DNA of 64,000 bases, taken from JBIOHP01 sp044449065. Lineage in GTDB: Bacteria > Bacteroidota > Ignavibacteria > UBA10030 > SZUA-254. The notes under the pieces were generated by a model. The model made no database searches, was not told the DNA's origin, and saw nothing but the letters and a program-made list of their open reading frames with translations. This document shows positions 46,001-55,063 of this stretch, one piece after another. A program made the position numbers and the translations under genes. The DNA lies in contig JBIOHP010000017.1 of NCBI GenBank assembly GCA_044449065.1, positions 13,064 to 77,063 of the forward strand, in the 5' to 3' direction. Numbering within the stretch: the stretch's first letter is position 1; each line of letters starts with the position of its first letter.

Positions 46001-46212
46001 CATACTCCCCCGTCATTTACGCCGATATAGAAAACATTCGGCTGATCCGGGATTCCTGCCGCGCCTACTGTCCTGCCGCCCCGGTGTGGACCAATCATCC
46101 GCCAATGAAGATTCTGGAAGAACGTTGTATCAATCTTTTGAGCAATTGCTGCAGCGTGCAGAGCAGCTGAGACGATGAATATGATGAAACCTATTCTTTT
46201 CAGAATGTTCAT
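43051..46212 (-). CDS. Large BNR/VPS10-type propeller protein
   Basis: The 1053 residues begin with a signal peptide (MNILKRIGFIIFIVSAALH, ending AIAQ). The mature N-terminal half (about 30-710) is rich in repeats with DGG/DDG-x-x-W Asp-boxes (TDDAGRTW, SIDGGATW, STDGGTAW, SDDGGASW, TWDGGKKW, FDDGDNW), which form sortilin-type ten-bladed propellers. The C-terminal part (about 790-1050) has FN3-like and helical parts. There is no T9SS sorting domain. The family includes proteins annotated as glycosyl hydrolases without proof. Export and surface or periplasm placement are likely; function is not. It is transcribed alone. Confidence 0.85.
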   Translation of the reverse strand: MNILKRIGFIIFIVSAALHAAAIAQKIDTTFFQNLHWRMIGPHRGGRTVGAAGIPDQPNVFYIGVNDGGVWRTDDAGRTWNPIFDTQPTGSIGALAIAPSNPNIIYVGSGEGLQRPDLSTGDGMFKSIDGGATWKYLGLSDAQQIGAVLVDPKDPNRVFVAVLGHPYGANEERGVFRSINGGTKWEKILYKDENTGAIALAFDPGNAQIIYADLWAARQGPWENGGWSGKTSGLFKSTDGGTAWTQLTKGLPTAEQGLGRIGFAIAPSDPTRMYALVEASEHGGVYKSDDGGASWVQTNAEDRIYGRGDDFAEVKVHPKNKDIIYVANTTTYRSMDGGSTFTAIKGAPGGDDYHTIWINPTHPEIILLASDQGATISVNEGRTWSSWYNQPTAQLYHVSADNQFPYNLYSGQQESGSVGIASRGNDGEITFREWRPVAADEYAYVAPDPLHPNLVFGGKCSKYDKQTGQAQSVAPEAIRSGKYRYIRTSPLMFSPVDQHDLYLASNVLFKTSTGGDQWEVISPDLSRESPEVPNNIGIYRTPDLTKQARRGVIYALGLSPLDENVIWAGTDDGLIHVTWDGGKKWNNVTPSSITSWSKVAGIDAGHFDSKTAYAAVNRIRLDDMRPHIYRTHDGGVSWKEIVSGLPTNGPVNAVREDPVRKGLLFAGTERAVYVSFDDGDNWLSLRVNMPATSIRDLIVHNTDIAVATHGRSFWILDNITPLREVNEELLLAGTYLFKPDDAYRVRWNLNTDTPLPPEEPAGENPPDGAMIDYLIPAGVKNVAIEIRDQAQNVVRRYSTSDVPVVINEKNLAIPTYWIRPAAKLSAEAGIHRFIWDMHYSAPDSFSPSFPMTAVLHNTAAEPHGPWVLPGTYTVILNVDGKTFTQPITVKMDPRVTISNETLQEQFDLSMACYKGLSELLGATDQLKKLRNQIHNLVGKVDTPALKDSLSTLERRLKALKGDGVPSLEDLDYFAPEDGNPVRETFNGLQTKLIYLMRLLQGADAQPTAVQISDVKNEEKILHARMDGWKKFQLNGLTEINKELEKNHYEKLKF

Positions 46213-46442
46213 GATAAAAGGAAAATTACATTGATGAATTAAAATAAAATAATGTTTAATATCTGCATAACCTACAAGAAAATCAATGAGCCATTGCTCT
46301 CTACTGACCGATCGTGAAAAAATATTAATTTAGGATGAATGTTCCGGGTTTGTGATCCCCATCATATCTATGGTACTATGAAATAATAATATTCCATATT
46401 TTGTTATATACATGTACGTTCATTATCAGTAAAGGATTATCG

Positions 46443-47996
46443 TTGATAAAAAATTATCTCCAGAAAAGAAATTACATTTTTGCAGTCCCTCTCATCATAT
46501 CGTGGCTTGCTGTTTCATCGTTAAATGCTCCTTTATTTAGTCAGGATTTCCTGAATAATACTCACAACATGAATATTATCGCCGGTGAATCTACGATCCA
46601 CCATTATGAATATGTCCTCCCCGATGGATGGTTATACCGGTACGATATCGATAACGGAAATAAACTCATCGATAGTTTCAGCATTCCCACTTCGCAGGGC
46701 ACACGGGGGGTCTCGGTAAGTCCCGTTACCGGCATGATGTATATCAGTTATCGCGGCGATGGCGGTTTTCGAGGCAACGGCTCTATAATGCAATTTAATT
46801 TACTGACTAATACCATGGGATGGACAAAAAGCTATTCGCATGGCGTCGATAGCCACGAGATGTCCCCTGATGGCAAAATCATTTATAGCCCTGATGGGGA
46901 ACTTTCCGGCGATGGAAAATGGTATCTCGTCAACGCATCCGACGGAACTGAAACGGGCGCCACAATTAACACCTCCACTCCGGGACCGCATAATACTATC
47001 GTAAGTCCGGATGGCACTCGACTGTATATGGGAGATCGCGATCCCTACAATGTTGGCAATGACTATTTTTATGTTGCAAACACTACAAACAACACTATTA
47101 TTAAAAAAGTCGGTCCTCTCCTCAAAGGGATCAGGCCATTTACTGTCAACGGAAAAGGGACGATCGCGTATATCACCATAACGGGTTTCCTTGGATTTCA
47201 GGTTGGCAGCATCACCACCGGAAACGTTCTCTACACGGTTGATCTTACCAAAATGGGTTTTACTATTAGCCGTTGTTTCACCGATGGTTTTCCTGGTGGA
47301 AATTGCCAGACCAGCCACGGTGTCTCACTTTCGCCGGATGAAAGGGAACTCTATGTTATAGATTCCCCTAACAGCTACGTTCATGTGTTTGATGTGAGCG
47401 GCGTTGAGAGCGGTACCGCGCCGAAGAAGATTGCCGACATCCATTTGAACCACACGTTCTTAGGTCAGGCGTCAAGCTGCGCCTATGATTGTTTAGAGAT
47501 CGGCTGGCTGCAGCACAGTCTTGACGGCAGATATGTCTATGTCGGTGATTGCGGAGATATAATCGAGACCGCAACCCACTCAATCATCGGGTTTATGCCT
47601 GCTCTCCGGAACACGCGAAAAATGATTGAGATCGATTGGCAAAACGGCAGCACGATAGCCACAAGTACGCGTCAGGGAATAGGTTATGTAACAACCGTGA
47701 CCTCGGTTCCACAGTATCCTAAAGCGATTCCACAAAAATTTTCACTTGCGCAAAATTATCCTAACCCGTTCAATCCGGCAACATTTATTCAATATCAATT
47801 GCCGGAAGCATCATACGTAACATTGAAAGTGTATAACTCCTTAGGTCAGGAAGTTGCCACACTCGTTGATACGCAGCAGCAATCCGGATACAAAACGGTA
47901 CGATTCTATTCCAATAATTTACCGAGCGGGATATATATTTACCGTTTGGTTGCAGGAACCTATTCCGATTCCAAGAAAATGTTACTCATGAAGTGA
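46443..47996 (+). CDS. YVTN-propeller T9SS protein
   Basis: TTG at 46443 is the chosen start because AAAGGA lies nine bases upstream and the first residues (LIKNYLQKRNYIFAVPLIIS) make a signal peptide ending in LFSQ; another TTG at 46401 would add 14 residues. The mature part has YVTN-like propeller blades (GMMYISYRGDG, TRLYMGDRDPY, RELYVIDSPNS and RYVYVGDCGD), and the last 80 residues are the T9SS sorting domain (LAQNYPNPFNPATFIQYQLP ... KKMLLMK). It should be a surface-exported protein. No substrate is known. Confidence 0.85.
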   Translation: MIKNYLQKRNYIFAVPLIISWLAVSSLNAPLFSQDFLNNTHNMNIIAGESTIHHYEYVLPDGWLYRYDIDNGNKLIDSFSIPTSQGTRGVSVSPVTGMMYISYRGDGGFRGNGSIMQFNLLTNTMGWTKSYSHGVDSHEMSPDGKIIYSPDGELSGDGKWYLVNASDGTETGATINTSTPGPHNTIVSPDGTRLYMGDRDPYNVGNDYFYVANTTNNTIIKKVGPLLKGIRPFTVNGKGTIAYITITGFLGFQVGSITTGNVLYTVDLTKMGFTISRCFTDGFPGGNCQTSHGVSLSPDERELYVIDSPNSYVHVFDVSGVESGTAPKKIADIHLNHTFLGQASSCAYDCLEIGWLQHSLDGRYVYVGDCGDIIETATHSIIGFMPALRNTRKMIEIDWQNGSTIATSTRQGIGYVTTVTSVPQYPKAIPQKFSLAQNYPNPFNPATFIQYQLPEASYVTLKVYNSLGQEVATLVDTQQQSGYKTVRFYSNNLPSGIYIYRLVAGTYSDSKKMLLMK

Positions 47997-48176
47997 CAAG
48001 GAATTCCAGCGTAGTAACCGGCTCAACTGAATAACGAAGTCGGAGGGGGTAATATAAAGAAAGAAATAGTCCTTGATGGAATGTTTTCTAAAATATCTGC
48101 CGTGATTGTTTAAAGCATTCTTTTCCAATTCTACTTAAAAAGCAATAGTCCGGTTGCACTCCCCTCCCAAAAAACT

Positions 48177-49106
48177 TTAGAACGAAAGAACAACTGTTAA
48201 TCCCCCGCCCTGAGCGTTCACGGAGGGGAACATGGAAAACCCCGATCCGGATACTCCTGAGTTCGTCGAAGTGTTATCTTCTGTGCGATGTGTGGCTATC
48301 TTAGCGAAGGAATACCCTAATTGCAGCCCCAACGGATAATCGCTATACCAGTGGATACCGGTATTCGCCATACTCACGCCGATTGCGGTGATAGCGATGT
48401 ACTCGACCGGAACCAGATACCAATACAACTCAGGGTAATTATCCATCACCACGGTTATGGTTGTAATTGTAGTGGCAATGTGACCGGAGGGATAGGCGTC
48501 GTAACTGGGCACATGTTTATGGTAATCTATCTGATTAGGGAAAAAAGCCCACTCGCCGCGTGGCTCCGTGGAAACATAAGGACTCTGCCTTCCCGTGACG
48601 TGTTTGATAACCTGAATGACTCCGCCGGTCGAGAGGATAGCTTCCACGATCTGGCTCGCTGTCCGTAACGCGCGTTGATTGTGTCCAGCAAAACCGTAGA
48701 GTGCAAACGCGCCCGCCAGTTCGAATTGTGGAACTCCATCGCCGAGATATTGAATGTTATTGCTCAGATTGAACGCCAGTGTGGAAGAATGATAAAGCCG
48801 GTGCGAGTAATCCCATGTTCTATCATCTGTCGCAATCAGAGCGCCGGTGAGAGCCGCCATGCCCGCAATTGCCGGGAGATTCTCCGTCTTGAACGTGTTT
48901 TGGTAGTAGCGCAACCAATCGCCGGGAATGTTGCTGAACATGGTATACCATCTTAGGGAGTCTTCTCCGCCGGCGCTGGGCGAGATTCCGGCAGCGCCTG
49001 TGCTGTCATCCGGAATAGTTGGTCCAATCGGAGCCCCTGCTCTCAAAGAACCTGTAACTATTAATAGGAACGAAAATATACAAGTAATAGTAAATAAACG
49101 CTTCAT
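48177..49106 (-). CDS. PAP2-family phosphatase, secreted or membrane-associated
   Basis: The 309-residue protein has a signal peptide (MKRLFTITCIFSFLLIVTGSLRA). The PAP2 motifs are present in order: KHVTGRQSP (near 166), PSGH (near 206, with the catalytic first His), and HWYSDYPLG (near 250). The middle helices are hydrophobic, so the enzyme is probably in the envelope. Family members remove phosphate from lipids such as undecaprenyl-PP or phosphatidic acid. Substrate is not readable. The next gene upstream is divergent. Confidence 0.9.
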   Translation of the reverse strand: MKRLFTITCIFSFLLIVTGSLRAGAPIGPTIPDDSTGAAGISPSAGGEDSLRWYTMFSNIPGDWLRYYQNTFKTENLPAIAGMAALTGALIATDDRTWDYSHRLYHSSTLAFNLSNNIQYLGDGVPQFELAGAFALYGFAGHNQRALRTASQIVEAILSTGGVIQVIKHVTGRQSPYVSTEPRGEWAFFPNQIDYHKHVPSYDAYPSGHIATTITTITVVMDNYPELYWYLVPVEYIAITAIGVSMANTGIHWYSDYPLGLQLGYSFAKIATHRTEDNTSTNSGVSGSGFSMFPSVNAQGGGLTVVLSF

Positions 49107-49253
49107 CAGAAATTTTATTGTACTAGAAAAAAAACGTTATTTAATATAGTTAATGGAGAATGAAAATTCAAAATTAGACACATTTTAACAGCCGAAGAAT
49201 AAAATAGGAAAAAGCAACTAATGTTAAGGTTTATTGTGGAAAAAAACAGACAC

Positions 49254-49282
49254 TTGACAATTTTCGATGCTCTCAGTATATT
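49254..49282 (+). promoter_or_regulatory. Consensus-like promoter for the PDZ gene
   Basis: TTGACA (49254-49259), a 17-base spacer and TATATT (49277-49282) make a near-perfect sigma-70-type promoter. The start codon is at 49435, leaving a leader of about 145 bases. The rest of the 328-base gap 49107-49434 shows nothing else. Confidence 0.6.
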
Positions 49283-49434
49283 ACATCATTCAACTCTGAA
49301 GCCACTTCCTCATTTTCTATTTAAATTTTCCATTTCCGGTAATCTCTTCAATTGAATCTTTTTTGAATGATTATCGTACCACTACTGTACAGAGATTTTT
49401 CCCCAAAACAAAAATATCGTACAGGAGAGTGACA

Positions 49435-50193
49435 ATGAAACAACGATTCTCGTATATCATCATAGCTGCCATTGTTCTTTTTTGTCTGGCGCCGGCAAGC
49501 GGCTATGGACAGTCATCCAAAAAGGGCTTCCTTGGCGTTTACAGCCAGACCGTAACGCGGGATATCATAAAAAAATACAACCTGCCGGTTGACGGGGGTG
49601 CGTATATTAACGGCATTGTTGATGGCAGCGCCGCCGATGACGCGGGTCTCCGCCGCAAGGATGTTATCGTGAAATTTGGCGACGCCGTAATTGAAGACGA
49701 CGCGGATTTAACCGACGCTATCCGGCACACTAAACCGTACACTGAAGTCACAATCGAGCTTTACCGCAACGGGGAAAAGAAAACCCTTACCGCTAAAGTG
49801 GATCGGCTGAAAAGTTCTGAGTTTAGTTCCGACGCAAATTTTGATTTTAACTGGATCGGCGATATATTTTCACATCACACATGGCATTCCTTTCCTCCGC
49901 GCGGCGTAACATTCCAGAACCTGACAGGGCAACTCGGCGATTTTCTCGGCGTTCCGGACGGCAGAGGCGTGCTCATCACGGAAGTCCGTAAAGGCGGCGT
50001 GATCGATAAAGCGGGATTTAAAGCCGGCGATGTTATTACAAAAATCGATAACCGCGAAACCGAAGACATCAACGAAATTACCAGGGCGTTCGGCGACCGC
50101 GAAGGGAAAAATGTCCCGGTTGAAATCGTTCGAAGCGGGAAACCCATGACGCTGAATATCCAGGTCCCTGAAGAAGAGGACGACTGGTACTGA
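49435..50193 (+). CDS. Periplasmic protein with two PDZ domains
   Basis: The ATG at 49435 is chosen because AGGAG lies a few bases upstream and a signal peptide follows (MKQRFSYIIIAAIVLFCL, ending GYGQ); an upstream Met at 49363 has no such signal. The 252 residues hold two PDZ domains (about 30-115 and 170-250, with GLRRKDVIVKFGDAVI and GFKAGDVITKIDNRE). It resembles the PDZ part of DegP/HtrA proteases but lacks the protease domain, so it may be a scaffold or regulator. It converges on the next gene with 9 bases between stops. Confidence 0.85.
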   Translation: MKQRFSYIIIAAIVLFCLAPASGYGQSSKKGFLGVYSQTVTRDIIKKYNLPVDGGAYINGIVDGSAADDAGLRRKDVIVKFGDAVIEDDADLTDAIRHTKPYTEVTIELYRNGEKKTLTAKVDRLKSSEFSSDANFDFNWIGDIFSHHTWHSFPPRGVTFQNLTGQLGDFLGVPDGRGVLITEVRKGGVIDKAGFKAGDVITKIDNRETEDINEITRAFGDREGKNVPVEIVRSGKPMTLNIQVPEEEDDWY

Positions 50194-50202
50194 GAATTCC
50201 CC

Positions 50203-53200
50203 TTATTGTTTTTGAAGTATCAACGTTCCGTTTCCCGATGACTTGACCCAGTACCCCTGATACGGTTTCAATGTATCAGTGGGTGCATAACCATGTTTAT
50301 ATTCGAACGCACCCCCTGAGATCATACCCGGCGGATCGGTGGTCAGGTCGGTCAGTGGTATGGGAACCCCAAGCGCTCCTATGAGATTCCATCCTGCAGA
50401 AATACTGACCGTATCGGAAAGACTTTCTGCCCCCGGAATAGTATCGGTAACGATGACCGGAAATTTAACCCAATAACCTAGACCCGAATAAATTGAATCG
50501 ACTATCGTATAGCCCAGCGATGGATTAAATAATGATGATTTCGAGCTTGCCAGCGGATAAAACTGTGATGCGAGGCCCTGTTCCTTAACCGGTATAGAAA
50601 CCAAGTTCCACCCTTTAGTATAAATAATTGGTGGTGATCCGATGATGGAAAATACTGAATTGCTCGTATCGTTAATAGCGGAAAAAGATGTATCGCTTAC
50701 CCGCACGAGCGCCTGAGTTGATGGAGTGTTTGGCACCGTCCACAGGTAACTCCCCTGAGATGCAGCTACCGCGCCGGTGATAAGATTCCACGAGACCCCA
50801 TGATCACTTGTATATTCGAGCTGGACGGTCGTTATTCCTTGTTCTGTCCAGATGATAGAGTGATCGCTCCACCCTTTCCAGCTCTCCCCCCCGTTAGGCG
50901 ATGTTACGGTTATCGATGGAAAGACAATTGTAAAAATGTTCTTATTGATGCCGTTAATAACTGTATTCGTGGCGTCGCTGACGCGTATGAGCGCTTTGCT
51001 TGTGGAAATATGAGGTACAGTCCACGAATAATTTCCGGGCGAAGCCGGAACGGATGCTGCAATAGTTGTCCATGTCGCTGCGCTATCGGTTGACAACTCA
51101 ATTTTGACGTAAAATACCCCGCTTTGAAACCACGATATCGTTTGAATACTGCCTGCAAACCAATTCTCCCCGCCATTCGGCTTAGTTACGGTTATAAATG
51201 AAGATGCATTGCTCCCAAAACGCGCCTTGAACATTCCGCGACCGTGAGTGGCAGCAACCAGATAATTATCCGATGAAATTCCCAGCTTGAGCACGGCAAC
51301 ATTGGGGAAACCGTCATCCTTCATCCAGATTGATTCGCTGCCGGCAGTGTTCCAGATTCCGAGATCCGTTCCGATGTAAAGATTCTGATCGTTTGATGAA
51401 TCGATAGCGATACTGCTAACCGGCAAGTTTAATGGAAAATTCCCGTTGATGCTGTTCCATGTCGCGCCCGAATCAATCGATTTAAAAATATGATTAGCCC
51501 CTGTACCCGATGTGGTAAAGTAGATTGTATTTGCGGTCGTGGGATGTGGAACAACGGATGTAATAATCCTGCCGGGCACGCCTGAATAGGAGATTGACCA
51601 CGTTGCGCCTCCATCGGTGGAACGATAGAGTGAAGCATCCACCGCCGCATAGATAGTTTGAGACGCAATGAAAGGAATCGCGATCTCAGACACGAGAAGT
51701 ACTCCCCACGGATAGCTTGAAGCTGTTGCATTCCAGGACGATCCCCGGTTGGTTGTTTTGAATATTGCATTTGTCGCTGTATAAAGAATATTCGATGAAT
51801 CCGGAGCCATTGCCAATGGCGTGATGAACATACTATTACCCGTAATGCCCGTATCTATGGGGAAAAACCGCGAGCCATTAAACGTTCGGTAATGTTTCCC
51901 CATCGCCATCACTGCATACACGGTATCGGAATTGTTATAATCCACGGAAACCATTCCGATATCGCCGCCTAATTTTGTTGACCAAGCGATTCCCATATCC
52001 GTTGATTTGAGCAAACCATTATCCTGACTCCCTCCCCAGATAGTAGTGGGTTGAAGCTGATCCAGGCCATGTGAATAAAATTGAGTGATAGCCAGATTAT
52101 TATTGATAGTAATAAAAGTCGAACCACTGTCGTTGGATCTACTGACTCCGCCATCGTGACCGAGATAAACAATCGCGCCGCCTTTATCGAAAACGATGGA
52201 ATGGCAATCGGGGTGTATACCGTTCACGATTTGCGTCCAGGAAGCGCCGCCATCACTGCTGTAATATGTAAAAACACCGCCGATCATAATTCTATTTGAA
52301 TCTATCGGACTCACAGCAACTGCGAGGTCATACCAGCCCTGGTTGCCGGTAACACTCTGCGGAACTGTAACCTGGGACCAGGAAGCACCCGCGTTCACGC
52401 TCTTATATAAAAAGCCGGTTTGAAAAAACAAATATAAAACCGAGGGGTTAGAGTGAGAAATTGCCATTACGCGACGGTAGGTAAACGAAGGCGGCAATCC
52501 GTTATCGATTTTATTCCAGGAAATACCCGCGTCGATGGATTTCCATTCATTATTCGCAGAGGCATAAACGATGTTGGAATCTACAGGATCAAATTCTATA
52601 TCCCAGCCCTTCCCGATTATCGTTGAGTTGCGGGTCCATGTACCTCCGGCGTCTGTTGATCGGTAAACTCCTCCCCATGTGGAAGCAAGAAGTAAATTGG
52701 AATTACCGGGTTGTATAGCAATTTTTGTTATTCTTTTTTCATTCGTCAATACAGGAGAAAGCCAGGAAAGCCCGCCATCAGTGCTTTTTAATATTCCTGT
52801 GCCGCCATATGAATCGATTGAATTATACGGTTCACCGGTTCCATAATAGATCACCAAGGGATTTTTTGGATCCACCAAAAGTGAACCGCTCGCTAATGAT
52901 GGTTGATAATCGGTTAGGGGAATCCACACAGCACCGCTATTTGTCGACTTCCATACACCGCCATCAGCAGCCCCGATATAAACGATATTGGTATCGGTGG
53001 GATCGAGAGCAATGGCTGGCACCCGTCCATCATTTGGACCCGTAGAAGGTAATCCGACTGGTATCCACTTGAGAGTCGAAACCGGACGAAGATCTTTGCG
53101 CTGCTTGATTTCTTGCGCTTTGGCGTATGCCTCCAGCAAGTAGCCCTGCTTCATTGTGTCGTTCGGGTAGCTTCGCTGGCGGTAAAACCATTGCAAACGC

Positions 53201-53331
53201 GCGTTGGGGTTGTCTCCCTCATTCATTTCCTGCTGTGAAAAACCATAGCTGGAAAAGGTACTATTGAAATTGATGCACCAGGCAGCGATTAAAATTACAT
53301 GCTGCCATTGTAAAAACCTATTTCGTCCCAT
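50203..53331 (-). CDS. Large BNR-propeller protein with Ser/Thr-rich and GWNLIG modules
   Basis: The start is put at the ATG at 53331; a TTG three bases upstream would add one residue. A signal peptide (ends NSTFSSYGFSQ) leads to a propeller with Asp-box repeats (KSTNSGAVW, KSTDGGLSW, RSTDAGGTW, STDGGATW; about 80-700). Then come two modules of about 90 residues starting ITVTKPNGGENW and ITVTSPNGGESW, like the Kre9/KNH Ser/Thr-rich family, and a C-terminal GWNLVSIPVK...GYWVKSSGNGTLILQKQ module that resembles the one in the split sialidase-like gene at 1.3-4.2 kb. There is no T9SS sorting domain. It ends 9 bases from the converging PDZ gene. Confidence 0.82.
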   Translation of the reverse strand: MGRNRFLQWQHVILIAAWCINFNSTFSSYGFSQQEMNEGDNPNARLQWFYRQRSYPNDTMKQGYLLEAYAKAQEIKQRKDLRPVSTLKWIPVGLPSTGPNDGRVPAIALDPTDTNIVYIGAADGGVWKSTNSGAVWIPLTDYQPSLASGSLLVDPKNPLVIYYGTGEPYNSIDSYGGTGILKSTDGGLSWLSPVLTNEKRITKIAIQPGNSNLLLASTWGGVYRSTDAGGTWTRNSTIIGKGWDIEFDPVDSNIVYASANNEWKSIDAGISWNKIDNGLPPSFTYRRVMAISHSNPSVLYLFFQTGFLYKSVNAGASWSQVTVPQSVTGNQGWYDLAVAVSPIDSNRIMIGGVFTYYSSDGGASWTQIVNGIHPDCHSIVFDKGGAIVYLGHDGGVSRSNDSGSTFITINNNLAITQFYSHGLDQLQPTTIWGGSQDNGLLKSTDMGIAWSTKLGGDIGMVSVDYNNSDTVYAVMAMGKHYRTFNGSRFFPIDTGITGNSMFITPLAMAPDSSNILYTATNAIFKTTNRGSSWNATASSYPWGVLLVSEIAIPFIASQTIYAAVDASLYRSTDGGATWSISYSGVPGRIITSVVPHPTTANTIYFTTSGTGANHIFKSIDSGATWNSINGNFPLNLPVSSIAIDSSNDQNLYIGTDLGIWNTAGSESIWMKDDGFPNVAVLKLGISSDNYLVAATHGRGMFKARFGSNASSFITVTKPNGGENWFAGSIQTISWFQSGVFYVKIELSTDSAATWTTIAASVPASPGNYSWTVPHISTSKALIRVSDATNTVINGINKNIFTIVFPSITVTSPNGGESWKGWSDHSIIWTEQGITTVQLEYTSDHGVSWNLITGAVAASQGSYLWTVPNTPSTQALVRVSDTSFSAINDTSNSVFSIIGSPPIIYTKGWNLVSIPVKEQGLASQFYPLASSKSSLFNPSLGYTIVDSIYSGLGYWVKFPVIVTDTIPGAESLSDTVSISAGWNLIGALGVPIPLTDLTTDPPGMISGGAFEYKHGYAPTDTLKPYQGYWVKSSGNGTLILQKQ

Positions 53332-53517
53332 CAAACTTGTTCCGATCCGCTATTATTAAAGGTAGGATAAAACGGGAGAAAATCAAGCATCAGAATATTA
53401 TTTTTTGAGGGGGTCGGAGATTAAATTTTCAATCTTAACATCTGTACATATAATGCCACCTTAATAATAGAAAGTTCATGATGGAGTCCATAATTCCAAA
53501 ACCGAGCGTACTAAGGC

Positions 53518-53946
53518 CTAAATCATATGGCTTTCGTGCATTGTAAACCAATCGTTAAATCGTTCAATAAGATCATGATAATATACTACAAGGTTTTGTT
53601 CCGTTTTACCGAGCGGTGAATCGGAGAGGCGTTGTTCCCACTTTTTACATTCCTCGGTAATCTTAGAATACTCTTCCTTATTGTGAGAAACTAAAACGTC
53701 GCTCGATTTATTATTACCATTGTGTAAATTTTGAGAAGGTTCAAGAAAGGACTCGTCCGTTTTATGAATTATCTCTTTGTGTTTTTCAATCTTCATCATT
53801 CCAAATTCTCCACTCGAGATGATCTCCTGTACGATAAGATATTCGTGTTCTTGTTCGAGGAGATTAATCCACAAGCTGTAACAGTGAAGGATGGGTTCCT
53901 TACCTAAAATTATAGACTGATGATGTTTGCGGTGCCTTGAACTCAT
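53518..53946 (-). CDS. Small protein of unknown function, after the VOC gene
   Basis: The 142 residues are hydrophilic and mostly helical in look (KITEECKKWEQRLSDSPLGK, VVYYHDLIERFNDWFTMHES) with no signal peptide or membrane segment. I do not recognise it. It begins nine bases after the VOC gene's stop, so the two may share a transcript. The composition looks like a real protein, but without homologues this is only moderate evidence. Confidence 0.45.
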   Translation of the reverse strand: MSSRHRKHHQSIILGKEPILHCYSLWINLLEQEHEYLIVQEIISSGEFGMMKIEKHKEIIHKTDESFLEPSQNLHNGNNKSSDVLVSHNKEEYSKITEECKKWEQRLSDSPLGKTEQNLVVYYHDLIERFNDWFTMHESHMI

Positions 53947-53955
53947 GCTCAGATA

Positions 53956-54309
53956 TTACTTCTCCGACCAAATAGCCAATTCATTTCCATTCGGATCGAG
54001 GAAATGAAACCTCCGCCCGCCTGGAAATGAAAACGGCTGCTTGGTGATTTTGCCGCCCTGTGCAGATACTGCCGCGAGTGATTTTTCAAGAGCTTTGGAA
54101 TACAGCACCACAAGCGGATTAGACGTCTTAATCGATGCGACCTTCGTAAATCCCCCGTTGATTCTGCCATCCTTAAAACTCACATAATCAGGACCATAAT
54201 CGGTAAATATCCATCCGAAAATGGCGGAGTAAAATTTTTTCGTTGCTTCAATGTTCGTTGCATTAAATTCGATGTAATCGATACGATGATCATTTTTGTT
54301 ATCTGTCAT
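53956..54309 (-). CDS. VOC (glyoxalase/dioxygenase) superfamily protein
   Basis: The 117-residue protein has the two beta-alpha-beta-beta-beta units of the VOC fold (DYIEFNATNIEATKKFYSAIFGW; RRFHFLDPNGNELAIWSEK). The last Glu (about 112) is in the place of the usual metal ligand. Members have very different reactions, so the substrate is unknown. It follows the ArsR-type gene after 49 bases. Confidence 0.88.
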   Translation of the reverse strand: MTDNKNDHRIDYIEFNATNIEATKKFYSAIFGWIFTDYGPDYVSFKDGRINGGFTKVASIKTSNPLVVLYSKALEKSLAAVSAQGGKITKQPFSFPGGRRFHFLDPNGNELAIWSEK

Positions 54310-54358
54310 AACTCATCCTTTCATTGTGGGTTAATAAGTGGTTAATGAAAACTACGGC

Positions 54359-54940
54359 CTATTGCGACTGATCTATACGCCAGTATTTTCCGCCGCCGCC
54401 TTCGCGCGCCATGAACTTGTATTCAACGAGCCCTCGCCGAAGCAATGCGGTATCTTTATTGTATTTCGCAAGTATCTCATTGACTTTTTTCTCGGTATAG
54501 CGTACATCCGGTTGAAATTCCTTTAAAACATGCCGAAGGAGAACCAATAATTTTTTCTCCTGCATCGGAAATGCTTTAATTCTTCCCTCGGGTGTGATGA
54601 ATGTGGAAAGTACTTTTCGTTCATATTCATCAACGCCCGTTTCAGCGGCAAGATTTTGTAATTTCTCCCTCTGTAATAACCGTTTTGCCATTACCTCGAG
54701 CGGACCGGTTTTTAGCGCATAGATACTATAATACCCTCTCGCCGTTGCCGCAACGAGACCTGTCCTTCCCAAAATAGAGAGATGATGGGATACCGTAGAT
54801 GCGCCGATATTAAGCGATTGAGAAAGCTCCTCGACGGCATGGGGCCGTTGCGCAAGCAAACCGATAATTTTTATACGGTTTTTATCCGCCAGGGCTTTAA
54901 AAAGCGTGAGCAGTTCTGTGGATAGTTCATTTTCAGCCAT
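54359..54940 (-). CDS. ArsR-type regulator with DUF2087 C-terminus
   Basis: A winged-helix domain (about 8-85, ELLTLFKALADKNRIKIIGLL ... STVSHHLSILGRTGLV) is followed by a DUF2087-like part (about 115-185, with RRGLVEYKFMAREGGGGKYWRI). No cysteine pair for metal binding is visible, so it may respond to another signal. It leads a three-gene run with the VOC protein and the small unknown protein, and may regulate it. The gap 54941-55376 upstream has a hairpin (55064-55098) with 13 of 15 bases paired (TTCCTCAAGGGGGA / TCCTCCCTTGAAGAA) that could be a regulator site; nothing else is seen there. Confidence 0.85.
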   Translation of the reverse strand: MAENELSTELLTLFKALADKNRIKIIGLLAQRPHAVEELSQSLNIGASTVSHHLSILGRTGLVAATARGYYSIYALKTGPLEVMAKRLLQREKLQNLAAETGVDEYERKVLSTFITPEGRIKAFPMQEKKLLVLLRHVLKEFQPDVRYTEKKVNEILAKYNKDTALLRRGLVEYKFMAREGGGGKYWRIDQSQ

Positions 54941-55063
54941 TTTAATTCTCCATATTTAATTCTATGAATATCGAAATAATTCGATTAAAAAGCAAATTCT
55001 TTTTACCCTTGCCGATTGATTTCAGGGGCAACAATCCGTATTTCCGATCGGTAAAAAGTATAT

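Noticed and set aside
46800..47318. Minus-strand frame of 172 residues
   Set aside because: Antisense to the YVTN-propeller T9SS gene, whose signal and sorting domain are clear.
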